A stretch of DNA of 64,000 nucleotides from assembly GCA_008501765.1 (NCBI GenBank), contig QQUE01000013.1:62001-126000 (forward strand), read 5' to 3'. The stretch's first letter is position 1. Each line of letters starts with the position of its first letter. Of this stretch, positions 43,343 to 52,907 are shown one piece after another. Source of the stretch: Calditrichota bacterium. GTDB taxonomy: Bacteria; Zhuqueibacterota; Zhuqueibacteria; Zhuqueibacterales; Geothermadaptataceae. The notes beneath the pieces are model-generated. The model had not been told where the DNA came from, did no database searches, and worked only from the letters and a program-made list of their open reading frames with translations. Position numbers and translations under genes: made by a program.

Positions 43343-45769
43343 ATGCGCGAGCCATTGTTTTGCTTCAACTCGAAGATTGCATTTTGGGTGCTATTATTCA
43401 CATTCATAAGCGCGATTGCGTATGCAAACACGGGTGGTGCGACTCCGTCTGAAAAACCTAAGGGCACGATAAAAGGCGTTGTTATCGATGAGAAATCACA
43501 GAAACCTTTACCAGGGGTCAATATCACGGTTGAAGGGACACGCCGGGGCACAACAACCAATGAAAACGGGGAATTCAAAATCCCCAAATTGAATCCGGGG
43601 CAATACACCCTTATTTTTGACTACATCGGTTACAAGCGATTTGAGCAAAGTGCGACCACCGTCACAAAAGATGCAACGACAGATCTGAAAACGATCGCGC
43701 TGGAGGAACAGGCCATTCCGTTGCGGGAGATCATCGTGACTCCGGGCAGCTACGCAATCATGGGCAGCGAGTCCTCGGTGCGGCAAACACTGACCAGCGA
43801 GGATATCAAAATTATGGGCTGGGCCGAAGATATCACCCGCGCAGTGCAACGAATTCCCGGCATTTCTTCCACGGACTACTCGGCAAAATTCAAAATCCGC
43901 GGCGGGGATGTGGATGAAGCGCTGGTGCTTTTGGATGGAATGCAAATTTATAAACCCTTTCATCAAAAAGATTTTGGCGGCGGCCTTTTCAGTACTGTCG
44001 ATATTGAAGCGCTGCAGGGAGTTGACCTCTTGACCGGCGGTTTCACAGCGGATTACGGCGATAGAATGAGCGGTGTTCTCGACATGAAAACGAAAACTGC
44101 GACGGCGAACCAGCGCAAAACATCACTCGGTTTCAGCTTGATGAATGTGCGGCTATTTTCCATGGGCACGTTCAAGGAAAACCAGGGTTCGTGGCTTGTT
44201 TCAGCGCGCAGAGGCTATCTGGATATTTTGAATAATTTGATGAAAAATGAGTTTAAACTGGAACCAAAATATTATGATATTTTAGGTAAAGTTGACTTCA
44301 AATTGAATGACAAGCAGCGCCTTTCTGCTCATGTTTTCATTTCCGATGATGTCTATAAAATGGATGAAAGTGTCATAGAAAAGGGCAAGACCGTGCCGAA
44401 TATCGATTTTGTGGACACAAAATATGGCAGCGATTATGGCTGGTTAACTTTGAAATCATTGTTTTCACCGCGATTATTTGCTCGTTCTATTTTGTACTCT
44501 GGCCGCATCACAAAAAAACGCTTTTGGAATGTGTTCGATGATGATCCCAACTACCATCTGAATATGGCGACCATCGACGATGACCGGGAGTTTCAATTTT
44601 ATGGATTGAAGCAGGACTGGAGCTTTGATGCTTCGGATAAATTATTTCTGAAATGGGGCTTGGATGTCAAAGCACTGGATGCGAAATACAATTATTTTAA
44701 CACGATTAATAATGAGTTTATCGCGGCAAACAATACGATTATTCGTCAAGTGGAGGAATACAAAACAGATACCAGTCTCACCGGAAAGCAGCTTGGATTT
44801 TACCTGTCCAGCCGAATTCGGCTTTTCTCACCGTTAACCCTGGAAACTGGAGTGCGCTACGACCACAGTTCCCACACGGATGATAAATTTTGGAGTCCGC
44901 GTGTCGGGCTGATTTATGCGCTTGGCAATGCTACATTTTTGCGCGCTGGCTGGGGCCATTTTTACCAAATGCAGGGCATCGATGATATGCAAATTCAATA
45001 CAAGGAAAATTTTTACAATCCGGCGCAGCTGGCCGAGCATTTTGTCGTCGGCTTTGAACATCATTTTAACAATGGCATCCAATTCCGTGCTGAAGGATAC
45101 CAGAAAAATATCAGCGATATGCCCACCGATTACTATTCTTTTGCCAACATCGACGAGTTTTTTCCGGAAGCGCGGGACGATTTGATAACCCTGACTTACG
45201 ACAAAGCAACGGCCCGAGGTTTGGAACTCTATCTCAAATACGATACCGGCAATAAATTTTCCTGGTGGCTAAGTTACGTGCTCTCCGAGGCAAATGATGA
45301 AGTGACAAACATCGATTATGCTGGACGATTGATTGGTGTCCCCGGAACCCATCCCCGTGCCTGGGATCAACGCCATACGGTTAATTTTGATGTGAACTAC
45401 CGGCCGAACCGCAGGTGGCATTTTAATTTTGCGGGCCAGTACCGCAGTGGCTGGCCGCAGACGCCGTTTGAAGTGCAGCGCTTGCAGCGAGATGACGGAA
45501 CTTTTGCTTATTACCACGATTATGGTCAATTTTACAGCACCCGTTACCCGGCGTACAATCGGCTGGACACCCGGATAAACCGTCATTTTTATACCTCCAG
45601 GGGCAAAGTCTCGGTTTTCCTGCATGTGATCAATGTGCTCAATCATGAGAACATCGATAATTATGATCATGAAATTTTGGAATCGGATGCTGCGACTTTC
45701 CGGTCTGTGATCGAAGCAGAAACCTATTTTCCGATCATCCCGTTTTTGGGCGTGAGTTGGGAATTTTAA
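43343..45769 (+). CDS. TonB-dependent receptor 1 with carboxypeptidase-regulatory prefix
   Basis: 808 residues with TGGAGGTGA upstream and a signal peptide ending SAIAYA. After it comes a CarboxypepD_reg-like beta-sandwich (about 33-115: TIKGVVIDEKSQKPLPGVNI), then a plug domain (AQRIPGISSTDYSAKFKIRG-type segment and VLLDGMQIYKPFHQKDFGGG) and a long barrel ending LGVSWEF. The layout is that of SusC-like or siderophore-type receptors of FCB bacteria. It imports a large substrate using TonB energy; no SusD gene is present. A close paralogue follows in tandem. Confidence 0.92.
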   Translation: MREPLFCFNSKIAFWVLLFTFISAIAYANTGGATPSEKPKGTIKGVVIDEKSQKPLPGVNITVEGTRRGTTTNENGEFKIPKLNPGQYTLIFDYIGYKRFEQSATTVTKDATTDLKTIALEEQAIPLREIIVTPGSYAIMGSESSVRQTLTSEDIKIMGWAEDITRAVQRIPGISSTDYSAKFKIRGGDVDEALVLLDGMQIYKPFHQKDFGGGLFSTVDIEALQGVDLLTGGFTADYGDRMSGVLDMKTKTATANQRKTSLGFSLMNVRLFSMGTFKENQGSWLVSARRGYLDILNNLMKNEFKLEPKYYDILGKVDFKLNDKQRLSAHVFISDDVYKMDESVIEKGKTVPNIDFVDTKYGSDYGWLTLKSLFSPRLFARSILYSGRITKKRFWNVFDDDPNYHLNMATIDDDREFQFYGLKQDWSFDASDKLFLKWGLDVKALDAKYNYFNTINNEFIAANNTIIRQVEEYKTDTSLTGKQLGFYLSSRIRLFSPLTLETGVRYDHSSHTDDKFWSPRVGLIYALGNATFLRAGWGHFYQMQGIDDMQIQYKENFYNPAQLAEHFVVGFEHHFNNGIQFRAEGYQKNISDMPTDYYSFANIDEFFPEARDDLITLTYDKATARGLELYLKYDTGNKFSWWLSYVLSEANDEVTNIDYAGRLIGVPGTHPRAWDQRHTVNFDVNYRPNRRWHFNFAGQYRSGWPQTPFEVQRLQRDDGTFAYYHDYGQFYSTRYPAYNRLDTRINRHFYTSRGKVSVFLHVINVLNHENIDNYDHEILESDAATFRSVIEAETYFPIIPFLGVSWEF

Positions 45770-45955
45770 TACACGCTTATTCAAGATTAATTAGAAAAAT
45801 AGAGGCGCATCTTGAGTAACCGTGTGTATTTTGCACGGTGTTTCAAAGAGACGATTTGATATCACCACCACCCCCTCGATATATCCCATTCAAAAAGCAA
45901 ATGGGACACTCGGGATGCTAGTACGAAATATAAATACAAAAATTGGGAGGTTCGA

Positions 45956-48343
45956 ATGAAAATTACTAAATCATGTATACTTTTTCTTCTTTTCTTTGCA
46001 CAGTTTTCCTCAGCTTATGCCCAACCAGGTAATTCTACAGGCACGATTCAAGGCACAGTGCTCGATCAAAAAACACAGAAACCATTGCCGGGAGTCAACA
46101 TAATGGTCGAAGGTACGCTTCGCGGGACAGCCACAAATACCGATGGAAATTTTAAGATTGCCAAGCTGCCCACGGGCACCTGCACTCTGGTATTTGCTTA
46201 TATCGGTTATGGGAAAATACGAGCAGAAAATATTCTGATAAAAGCAGGAAGTGAAAATAATCTCGGCCAAATTACGCTGGTGGAGGAAGCGATCACCTTG
46301 CAGGAAATTGTGGTGACACCGGGCAGTTATTCAATAATGGGCGATATGCCTGTGGCCCGGCAGACGCTATCTGAAGAAGATATTAAAAGCATGGCCTACG
46401 CTGAAGATATTACCCGGGCAGTCACCCGGCTGCCCGGCATCTCTTCCAATGATTATTCGTCAAAATTTACCATTCGCGGCGGCGAGGCCAACGAAGTGCT
46501 CATGGTTTTGGACGGCATGGAATTGTACGAACCTTTCCATCAGCGTGATTTTGCCGGCGGACTTTTCAGTATCGTCGACGTGGAAACGATTCAGGGTATC
46601 GATTTGCAAACGGGCGGTTTTTCAGCAGAATACGGCAACCGGCAGAGTGGAATTTTTAACATGAAATCACGAGATATAACGGATGATGATCGCCGAACTT
46701 CGCTTGGTTTGAGTGTTATGTCGGCCAGCTTCTACACCGACGGCACATTTGCAAACAGTAAAGGATCGTATCTGGTTTCAGCCAGGCGCGGCTTGCTGGA
46801 TCAGGCCTTCAAACTGATTGGGGAAGAGGAAAGAACACCAGAATTTTATGATGTGCTGGGCAAACTGACCTATGTTCTCAGCACTAATCATAGCCTTTCT
46901 CTTCATTTTCTCAATGCCGGCGATAAGACTGAAATTCGCGATGTATCGCCGGAAGCGTTTGACAAGCACAATACTGAGTACGGCAATACGTACGGCTGGT
47001 TAACGCTCAAATCTTTTTACACTGCCAAACTCTTTTCCCGCACACTTTTGTTCGGCGGGCTCATCACCCACGATCGCAACGGGGCGATGGACAAATATGA
47101 AAATTCCGATAAGCTCACATTTTCGGTGAAAGATAAGCGAAAGTACAATTTCCTGGGCATAAAACAGGATTGGAACTGGGATTTATCTGATCGTATTTTC
47201 TTGCGTAGCGGATTTGAGGCCAGACAAATGAGCGTCGATTATGATTATTCCTATTCGATCAATGAGTTGCGCCTTTCTCCGGAATTCGAGCTCGTAGATT
47301 ACCAAAATAGTTTTTCATATGACGAAAAACCAACCGGTGAACAAACAAGTTTTTATCTGACCTCACGCTTGAAAGCAACCTCAAAATTATTTCTTGAAAC
47401 CGGAGTGCGATTCGATCACGTTTCCTACACCAACGATGATTTGTGGAGTCCACGGTTGAGCTTTGCCTATTCCCTGGCTGAAAATACATTTTTGCGCGGA
47501 GCCTGGGGATATTACTACCAATCGCAGTTTATGAATGATCTCGATGTCAATCACAATGTCACTGAATACGATCCGGCAGAGCTTTCCAAACATTATGTAC
47601 TCGGCCTGGAGCACCTGTTTGCCAGTGGTATCAATTTGCGGCTGGACGGCTATTTCAAAGATATTTCGCGCATGAGCCCGACCTACCAGAATTTGCGCGA
47701 TCAATGGGAACTGTTTCCCGAGTCACGTAATGATGAACTGCGGCTGGATTTTGATGGCGCTTCTGCAAAAGGTATCGAGTTATTCCTGAAATACGATACC
47801 GGGCGGAAAATTTCGTGGTGGTTCAGCTATGCCTATGCGAAAGCTGAAGAAAAGGTGACGAACATTGATTTTTATGGTGTTGTGGGGGAAAACCTCGGCA
47901 CGCTGCCACGAGCCAATAACCAGTTGCACACGGTTTATACCGACATGAATTATCGACCCACGAAAAAGTGGCATTTGAATTTGTCCTGGCAGTATTACAC
48001 CGGCTGGCCGATCACGACTTATACTTTTGTCGATCATACTTTGGATAACGGTGATTTGCATTTTACGCCGGCGCACTACAAATTTCGCGGAGAGGAAAGT
48101 CCGGCGACGCACCGCATGGATGTGCGTATCAACCGTTATTTCAAGCTCGGACAGCAACGACTTTCCACCTATTTGCATGTAATTAACGTGTACAACCGCG
48201 AAAATTTCCGCAAGTGGGATCTGGACACGGTAAACGATCAGGAACAGCTCGAACCCAACGGCGAAGGCGGATACAATTATTTTGAAGACAACACTTATTT
48301 TATGACAATCACCCCGGTTTTGGGCGTGAGTTGGGAGTTTTAA
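45956..48343 (+). CDS. TonB-dependent receptor 2, tandem paralogue
   Basis: 795 residues with GGGAGG upstream and a signal peptide ending SSAYAQ. Same order as the previous gene: regulatory beta-sandwich (TIQGTVLDQKTQKPLPGVNI), plug (VLDGMELYEPFHQRDFAGG, SAEYGNRQSGIFNMKSRDI) and barrel ending LGVSWEF. The two proteins match closely through the plug and diverge in barrel loops, so they arose by tandem duplication and may have different ligands. A strong terminator follows. Confidence 0.92.
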   Translation: MKITKSCILFLLFFAQFSSAYAQPGNSTGTIQGTVLDQKTQKPLPGVNIMVEGTLRGTATNTDGNFKIAKLPTGTCTLVFAYIGYGKIRAENILIKAGSENNLGQITLVEEAITLQEIVVTPGSYSIMGDMPVARQTLSEEDIKSMAYAEDITRAVTRLPGISSNDYSSKFTIRGGEANEVLMVLDGMELYEPFHQRDFAGGLFSIVDVETIQGIDLQTGGFSAEYGNRQSGIFNMKSRDITDDDRRTSLGLSVMSASFYTDGTFANSKGSYLVSARRGLLDQAFKLIGEEERTPEFYDVLGKLTYVLSTNHSLSLHFLNAGDKTEIRDVSPEAFDKHNTEYGNTYGWLTLKSFYTAKLFSRTLLFGGLITHDRNGAMDKYENSDKLTFSVKDKRKYNFLGIKQDWNWDLSDRIFLRSGFEARQMSVDYDYSYSINELRLSPEFELVDYQNSFSYDEKPTGEQTSFYLTSRLKATSKLFLETGVRFDHVSYTNDDLWSPRLSFAYSLAENTFLRGAWGYYYQSQFMNDLDVNHNVTEYDPAELSKHYVLGLEHLFASGINLRLDGYFKDISRMSPTYQNLRDQWELFPESRNDELRLDFDGASAKGIELFLKYDTGRKISWWFSYAYAKAEEKVTNIDFYGVVGENLGTLPRANNQLHTVYTDMNYRPTKKWHLNLSWQYYTGWPITTYTFVDHTLDNGDLHFTPAHYKFRGEESPATHRMDVRINRYFKLGQQRLSTYLHVINVYNRENFRKWDLDTVNDQEQLEPNGEGGYNYFEDNTYFMTITPVLGVSWEF

Positions 48344-48355
48344 GCAATGTGTAAT

Positions 48356-48401
48356 TGGGATACTCTTTGGTTGGATTTCTTGCGAGTATCCCATTTTTAT
48401 T
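48356..48401. terminator. Terminator after TonB receptor 2
   Basis: TGGGATACTC (48356-48365) and its perfect complement GAGTATCCCA (48384-48393), followed by TTTTTATT. It lies between converging genes and may serve both. Confidence 0.8.
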
Positions 48402-48418
48402 ACAAATTTATGGAGTTG

Positions 48419-49099
48419 TTAGAGATCTGTTAGTCGGTACAGGTTTGCCCGGCCCCGTTTTCCTATTAACACACTCGTACCGGATTTTCTCAAACAATAG
48501 GCCATTCTCTGGGACAAGCGTGTTCCGATACCCAAGGCTTCGGATAAATCTTTTGTTGTAAAGGACTGCATCGGCGCAGGGGTGAACGCTTGCCAATCTG
48601 CTGGGTCTGCAAACAATTTACGGTCGATTACTTCCAGCAACCGGCGTTCTTCGATACGCCACCCTTTCCTGCGCCAATTCCGTTTACCATCACGAGCCCT
48701 TATTTCTTCTTCCTTTATCAGCACTATTTCCAATGAAAAGTTGGGATGTGTCAGCAATTTTGGAAAGCTCACCATTTCCCAAAACAAATCTTCCAACCGC
48801 CCTCTTTTGGGCGATTTGCGACGCGTGGTTTCATTTTCATACTCTGCGGCCAATTTGACGATCCACTTCTCCTGCGCGATTGGATAGATCAAACGCACGT
48901 GATGCGAACGCAGCAGTTTGTTCAATTTTAATTTGATGGCAGCAAAATTTGCCGTCTGGATTTCCAGCAATAAATCTTCACGAACAATATCGATAACAAA
49001 ACCGTCGATTGGAACTTCGAATTGATCCCCGGGTTGTGCGTAATATTCTTTTAACGCAGCGTGCAGCGGTTTTTCGTTCAGCAATCCAATGCGAGACAT
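48419..49099 (-). CDS. Uncharacterised protein, nuclease-like N-terminus and winged-helix C-terminus
   Basis: 226 residues, no signal peptide. The N-terminus (MSRIGLLNEKPLHAALKEYY) leads to GFVIDIVREDLLLEIQTANF, an Asp followed by a strand and E-x-Q, which resembles the core of PD-(D/E)XK-type nuclease folds with Gln in place of Lys. A conserved basic-aromatic middle (KSPKRGRLEDLFWEM, WRRKGWRIEERRLLE) precedes a C-terminal winged-helix-like segment (FTTKDLSEALGIGTRLSQRM). I recall similar proteins scattered in Chloroflexi-like and related genomes, but none with a known function. Confidence 0.6.
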   Translation of the reverse strand: MSRIGLLNEKPLHAALKEYYAQPGDQFEVPIDGFVIDIVREDLLLEIQTANFAAIKLKLNKLLRSHHVRLIYPIAQEKWIVKLAAEYENETTRRKSPKRGRLEDLFWEMVSFPKLLTHPNFSLEIVLIKEEEIRARDGKRNWRRKGWRIEERRLLEVIDRKLFADPADWQAFTPAPMQSFTTKDLSEALGIGTRLSQRMAYCLRKSGTSVLIGKRGRANLYRLTDL

Positions 49100-49335
49100 C
49101 TTACACCAAATCCCGGTTAATTTTAGCGATTAGCAGGCAAAAAAAATGCAGCCAAAACTTTGCATAAATCCAGTGTCCTGGCCGCAGAAATAATCTTTGA
49201 GAAATAGAGGAAATTACTGGTTCGGTGTCGACCAATTGATTATGCAGTTTTCCTGGTATGGGTTGATAGCTTTCGTTTCAATAAGGCAAATTCTTACAGC
49301 GGAAACTGCATAAGCTTCTATTTCAAAAAATAGCG

Positions 49336-49497
49336 TTAATTGTTTTTTGCGATCAGCGCTGCAGCTATCAAACCAACACCAAGACCGCCTATAATACTGC
49401 CGACAAAATAAAATACGGAAATTTCAAAAACAAAGAATCCTACACCGACTCCTAACATAGTTCCACCACCAACAGCCCAGGCGCTTCTTTCAGACAT
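49336..49497 (-). CDS. Tiny glycine-rich membrane protein, 53 residues
   Basis: Starts at the ATG at 49497 with AAGGAG upstream, so it is well supported. Two hydrophobic segments (AWAVGGGTMLGVGVGFFVFE and FYFVGSIIGGLGVGLIAAAL) separated by a short turn form a helical hairpin. No family recognised. Confidence 0.7.
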   Translation of the reverse strand: MSERSAWAVGGGTMLGVGVGFFVFEISVFYFVGSIIGGLGVGLIAAALIAKNN

Positions 49498-49731
49498 AAT
49501 AATTTCTCCTTCATTTTGTGAACGTGTTTTGCGCTCGCGAGTTATCTGTTTTGAACTACCGCACATCAATTACGCATCAAGTCGAGAAACTCCCGCGCAC
49601 AATGTGAGTTACCAGGGTTGCAATTGTAGTAATACGATGCGATGCAGAATCGGTTGCAGCAATTATTTTTGTTGGTCATAATTGCCTAAACGATAGCCTC
49701 CAATGCTTAGATCCTGTGTCTGCGCTTATAG

Positions 49732-49896
49732 TTACGGCTTTTCAGCTCCAGTTTGCGAATTCTCGTTTTTGTTCTTTGAAGCTTCTATTTCCAACTGTTT
49801 CATTGTTTTCTTATGACCTAAATAGATCACAAACATAATAAACAATACTCCAAATATGACAGCTACACTTAAAAAAAACCATAGATTTACATTCAT
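49732..49896 (-). CDS. Tiny single-pass membrane protein, 54 residues
   Basis: Reads MNVNLWFFLSVAVIFGVLFI, then MFVIYLGHKKTMKQLEIEAS and a polar tail ending GAEKP. GGAG lies seven bases upstream. One membrane helix plus a charged, possibly coiled-coil cytoplasmic tail. The pattern resembles small stress or lipoprotein-regulatory membrane proteins, but no family is recognised. It lies about 235 bases from the other tiny membrane protein, on the same strand. Confidence 0.65.
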   Translation of the reverse strand: MNVNLWFFLSVAVIFGVLFIMFVIYLGHKKTMKQLEIEASKNKNENSQTGAEKP

Positions 49897-50140
49897 AATA
49901 AGCTCCATTATTTTTATTTAGATCGTTCATGGTATCCACATGAATTAGCTGCTAACGCGATTTTTTACCGGCGCGAACGATGGGCAAAACCTCACACCGC
50001 TAATTCACCTCCTGCAATGAGCCTCCGCGTTGAACATTCTGTGTGTGTCCGGCATGGCACGTGTGTATTTGATTATATTAAATATACACAGATTATCCAA
50101 TGGGTGCAAGTCCCTAAATGGGTGAGTTGGCGCAGCCTAT

Positions 50141-50336
50141 TGGTAAGGCGCAAAGCTTGTCCCGGTCTTGAACCGGGGTTGTTCCGGATCACCGAAAATC
50201 TGAATGAAAACTTGGCTTCATAACCAACTTTGTGTGCAAGCAACATCAACGACTTTTGTGACTCTCGTAGAAGGCGGGTGGCGATGCCCATGCGCCACCG
50301 TGTGAGATAGGAAAGCGGTAGTTCCCCCACCAATAC
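50141..50336 (-). pseudogene. Remnant of an AraC-family regulator (C-terminal DNA-binding part)
   Basis: The minus strand encodes LVGELPLSYLTRWRMGIATR, then LLRESQKSLMLLAHKVGYEA and a degenerate SRPGQ ending, an unmistakable AraC-type double helix-turn-helix. The frame before LVGE has a stop, the KVGY region lacks its usual AFxRAFKR, and there is no start or N-terminal sensing domain. So only a decayed fragment of roughly 65 codons remains. Confidence 0.65.
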
Positions 50337-50639
50337 ATAATATTACAATCTCCGCGTTGACAAACATGAAAATATTGGCTATTTAATTCAAGTATCCAAC
50401 AAGATGAAATGTTCGTGTCTAACCGGCTTTGTCAATCCGGTTTTCATCACTGCAATTCCTTCGTTATATACTTCGATCCTGTAGTGATGAAATAACGGAA
50501 TCCCCTTGAATCGAACACCTGCTTGTTTTGAGGAAATCCCGGTATTTCACTGTGCTCCGCTTAGTGAAAACCGGAGTGGCACTTGGCCTAAATAGGTACG
50601 ATGAAATAAAAGTAAACTCAATTTGAAGAGCTGTTTATC

Positions 50640-52907
50640 ATGCAAAAAATGATACTTCCAATTTCTTGTCTCTGTTTTATTCTTCTGACTGCATGCGCCG
50701 AAAAAAACACCCGGCAACCCGTGTACAAAGACGTGCCCTATTTGCAGGATTACGCTATCAAATTCTACGCAGATAGTTCGATTGGTGAGCTAAAAAAAGT
50801 GGCGACCGATCGTAATGGCGTGGTGCAGGTGTTGGCTTCCAATGGATTATACCGGCCCAATAATGGACATTTTCAATATCCGGGTAAGCTCAGCCAGGAT
50901 CGATCCTATCGCCCGATGGCAGATAAAGAAATCCGCGATATCGCTGCCTACAAAAACCAGTTTGTCTATCTCGATGAAGTGGCTGTTTTTAGCAATGCCT
51001 GGGCGGGAAAACTCTTTTCCCGGCACGGATTGTCAACAGCGACACAATTCTGTGGCGGCCCGGAATTTGCATTTTTGCTCGCAAATGAAACTAAGCTATT
51101 TTATGTGAAAGATTCAAAATTACAGTGGCAGGGGAATACGCAAAATGGTGAAATTCTTGCGATAAAATACAATGAAACTGCACAGCGGTTTTATATTCTC
51201 ACAGAAAAAGCCGTTTATTCATTTTTCCCCAAAAAGGAAGAATTGATGCTGTTATTCGAAGGGGAAAAATTGACCTGTTTTGAAATCGCTGCAGATAGGA
51301 AAAACCTCGTTATTGGCACTTTGGACGGATATTTTAGCCTTGATGCTGGTGGTAGAATTCAAGTTGATATTGAGAACAAACTTCCCTGGCCCGAGCTGAC
51401 ATGCATCACAGAAATTGATGGCCGACTGTGGTTCGGTTCTACAAAAGGTGCTTTCATGCTGCGCGACGATGGCAAATTCAATTATTATTTTGGCGAGCGT
51501 TGGCTTCCGGGAAAAATAGTAAAACATATTTCCGCCGGCCCGGAAATTTCTGTTTTAATTTTGACCGACAAAGGATTGGGGCAAATTTGCTTCAAAAAAA
51601 TGACGCTGGAAGAAAAGGCGATGATTTACGAAAAACAGGTGCGGCAGCGGCAAATACGCTACGGTATCAACAGCCAGCTCTCCCGCCTTGAAAATCATGA
51701 TTTATCCACCACTCAAAACCGTGTGGCCGACAGCGATAATTTATGGACAGGCATGTATCTCGGCAGCCAGCTTTTTCGCTACCTTGCAACCGGATCAGAA
51801 GAAGCTAAAGAGAATTGTTATGAAGCTTTTGAGGCTATGGAACGCATGCACGAAATTAACGGCATCGAAGGATTATTTGGCCGCTCTTTTGAGCGCCGGG
51901 GTTACCACGAATTCCGGCAAGAATTTCGGGATTATGTCAATCATTACTGGTATGAAGGTTATCAGGGCACCGTCAGTTGGCGCCATGCCGATGATCCTGA
52001 ATGGGATTGGCGCGCTTCTGCCAGCAGCGATCAGACTGTGGGGCAGATTTTCGCTTTGACACTGATTGCTGAATACATTGACGATGATGATTGGCGTGGC
52101 CGGGCGATCAAACTTTTGGATGGCCTGATGAGCTATATTGTTGAGAATGACTTGTGCCTGATCGATTACAATGGCAAACCTTCTCTTTGGGGACGATGGA
52201 ATCCAGAATATGTCAATCGATTCGAAACGATGATTGGCGATCGAAAAATTTGCTCTTCCAATATAATCGCTTTTCTGCAGACGGCTTATAAATTTACCGG
52301 GAAGGAAATCTTTAAAAATAAAGCCTTTGAGTTGCTGAATGAACACGGTTATCTGGAAAATCTCATGCGCCCGTTTGCTGAAATAGGGCCGGCTCCGGCG
52401 GGCGCCGATGGCTGGAGCGCTTTGCTCTCGGAAGAGTGGAACCATTCTGATGATGAGATGTATTTTCTCGCTTATTGGGGGTTATATCCTTACGCATTTA
52501 ACGATTCTTTGCAGGAAAAATACCGCACCGCTATCAAAGACCACTGGCAGTGGGAACGTCCTGAAAAAAATGCACTGTGGAATTTTTGTTACGCCATGAC
52601 GGGTGCAACGGAATTCGATCTCGATGCATCTATTTGGCATTTAAAAGAATTTCCTTTGGATATGATTCAGTTCGAAGTGGAAAACAGCCACCGGAAGGAC
52701 ATTGAGTTCGTGGAATCAAATTTCTGGGGGCAAACAACCTCGGAAGTGCTGCCGCCGGATGAACGACCAGAGCTCAAACACAACCGAAGTCTTTTCAAAC
52801 TCGATGCAGGGGACCGGCACAGTGAACTCAGCGCTGGAGATACATTTTTGCTGCCCTATTGGATGGGACGATTTTTGGGAGTGATTAGCGCCCCGGTGGG
52901 GGAATAG
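50640..52907 (+). CDS. Lipoprotein with beta-propeller-like and alpha/alpha-barrel-like domains
   Basis: 755 residues. The signal peptide ends in the lipobox LLTAC, so it is a lipoprotein. The N-terminal half (about 30-330) has repeated short strands with GTLDGYF and LWFGSTKGAFML turns, like two-component-sensor-type propellers. The C-terminal half (about 370-740) is helical with WTGMYLGSQLFRYLATGS and DWRASASSDQTVGQIF, reminiscent of (alpha/alpha)6 glycosidase or epimerase barrels. Together with the downstream secreted hydrolases it suggests glycan handling. Its last codons lie in the first unit of the 146-bp repeat array. Confidence 0.75.
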   Translation: MQKMILPISCLCFILLTACAEKNTRQPVYKDVPYLQDYAIKFYADSSIGELKKVATDRNGVVQVLASNGLYRPNNGHFQYPGKLSQDRSYRPMADKEIRDIAAYKNQFVYLDEVAVFSNAWAGKLFSRHGLSTATQFCGGPEFAFLLANETKLFYVKDSKLQWQGNTQNGEILAIKYNETAQRFYILTEKAVYSFFPKKEELMLLFEGEKLTCFEIAADRKNLVIGTLDGYFSLDAGGRIQVDIENKLPWPELTCITEIDGRLWFGSTKGAFMLRDDGKFNYYFGERWLPGKIVKHISAGPEISVLILTDKGLGQICFKKMTLEEKAMIYEKQVRQRQIRYGINSQLSRLENHDLSTTQNRVADSDNLWTGMYLGSQLFRYLATGSEEAKENCYEAFEAMERMHEINGIEGLFGRSFERRGYHEFRQEFRDYVNHYWYEGYQGTVSWRHADDPEWDWRASASSDQTVGQIFALTLIAEYIDDDDWRGRAIKLLDGLMSYIVENDLCLIDYNGKPSLWGRWNPEYVNRFETMIGDRKICSSNIIAFLQTAYKFTGKEIFKNKAFELLNEHGYLENLMRPFAEIGPAPAGADGWSALLSEEWNHSDDEMYFLAYWGLYPYAFNDSLQEKYRTAIKDHWQWERPEKNALWNFCYAMTGATEFDLDASIWHLKEFPLDMIQFEVENSHRKDIEFVESNFWGQTTSEVLPPDERPELKHNRSLFKLDAGDRHSELSAGDTFLLPYWMGRFLGVISAPVGE

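Larger units (their letters stand above)
49500..50639. other. Region with tiny gene and regulator remnant, otherwise empty
   Basis: Holds the 54-residue membrane protein (49732-49896) and the AraC remnant (about 50141-50336). Elsewhere I see only short hairpins such as CCCGGTCTTGAACCGGG (50160-50176) and no other gene. Confidence 0.5.

Noticed and set aside
49570-50040. Integron attC-like sites around the tiny genes
   Set aside because: Scattered CTAAC and GTTAG words do not pair into attC structures and no integrase is present.
50041-50340. 5' part of a group II intron (GTGTG start, several short hairpins)
   Set aside because: The minus strand of 50141-50336 is explained by an AraC remnant, and no reverse transcriptase or domain V hairpin is present. 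The part before 50141 remains unexplained.
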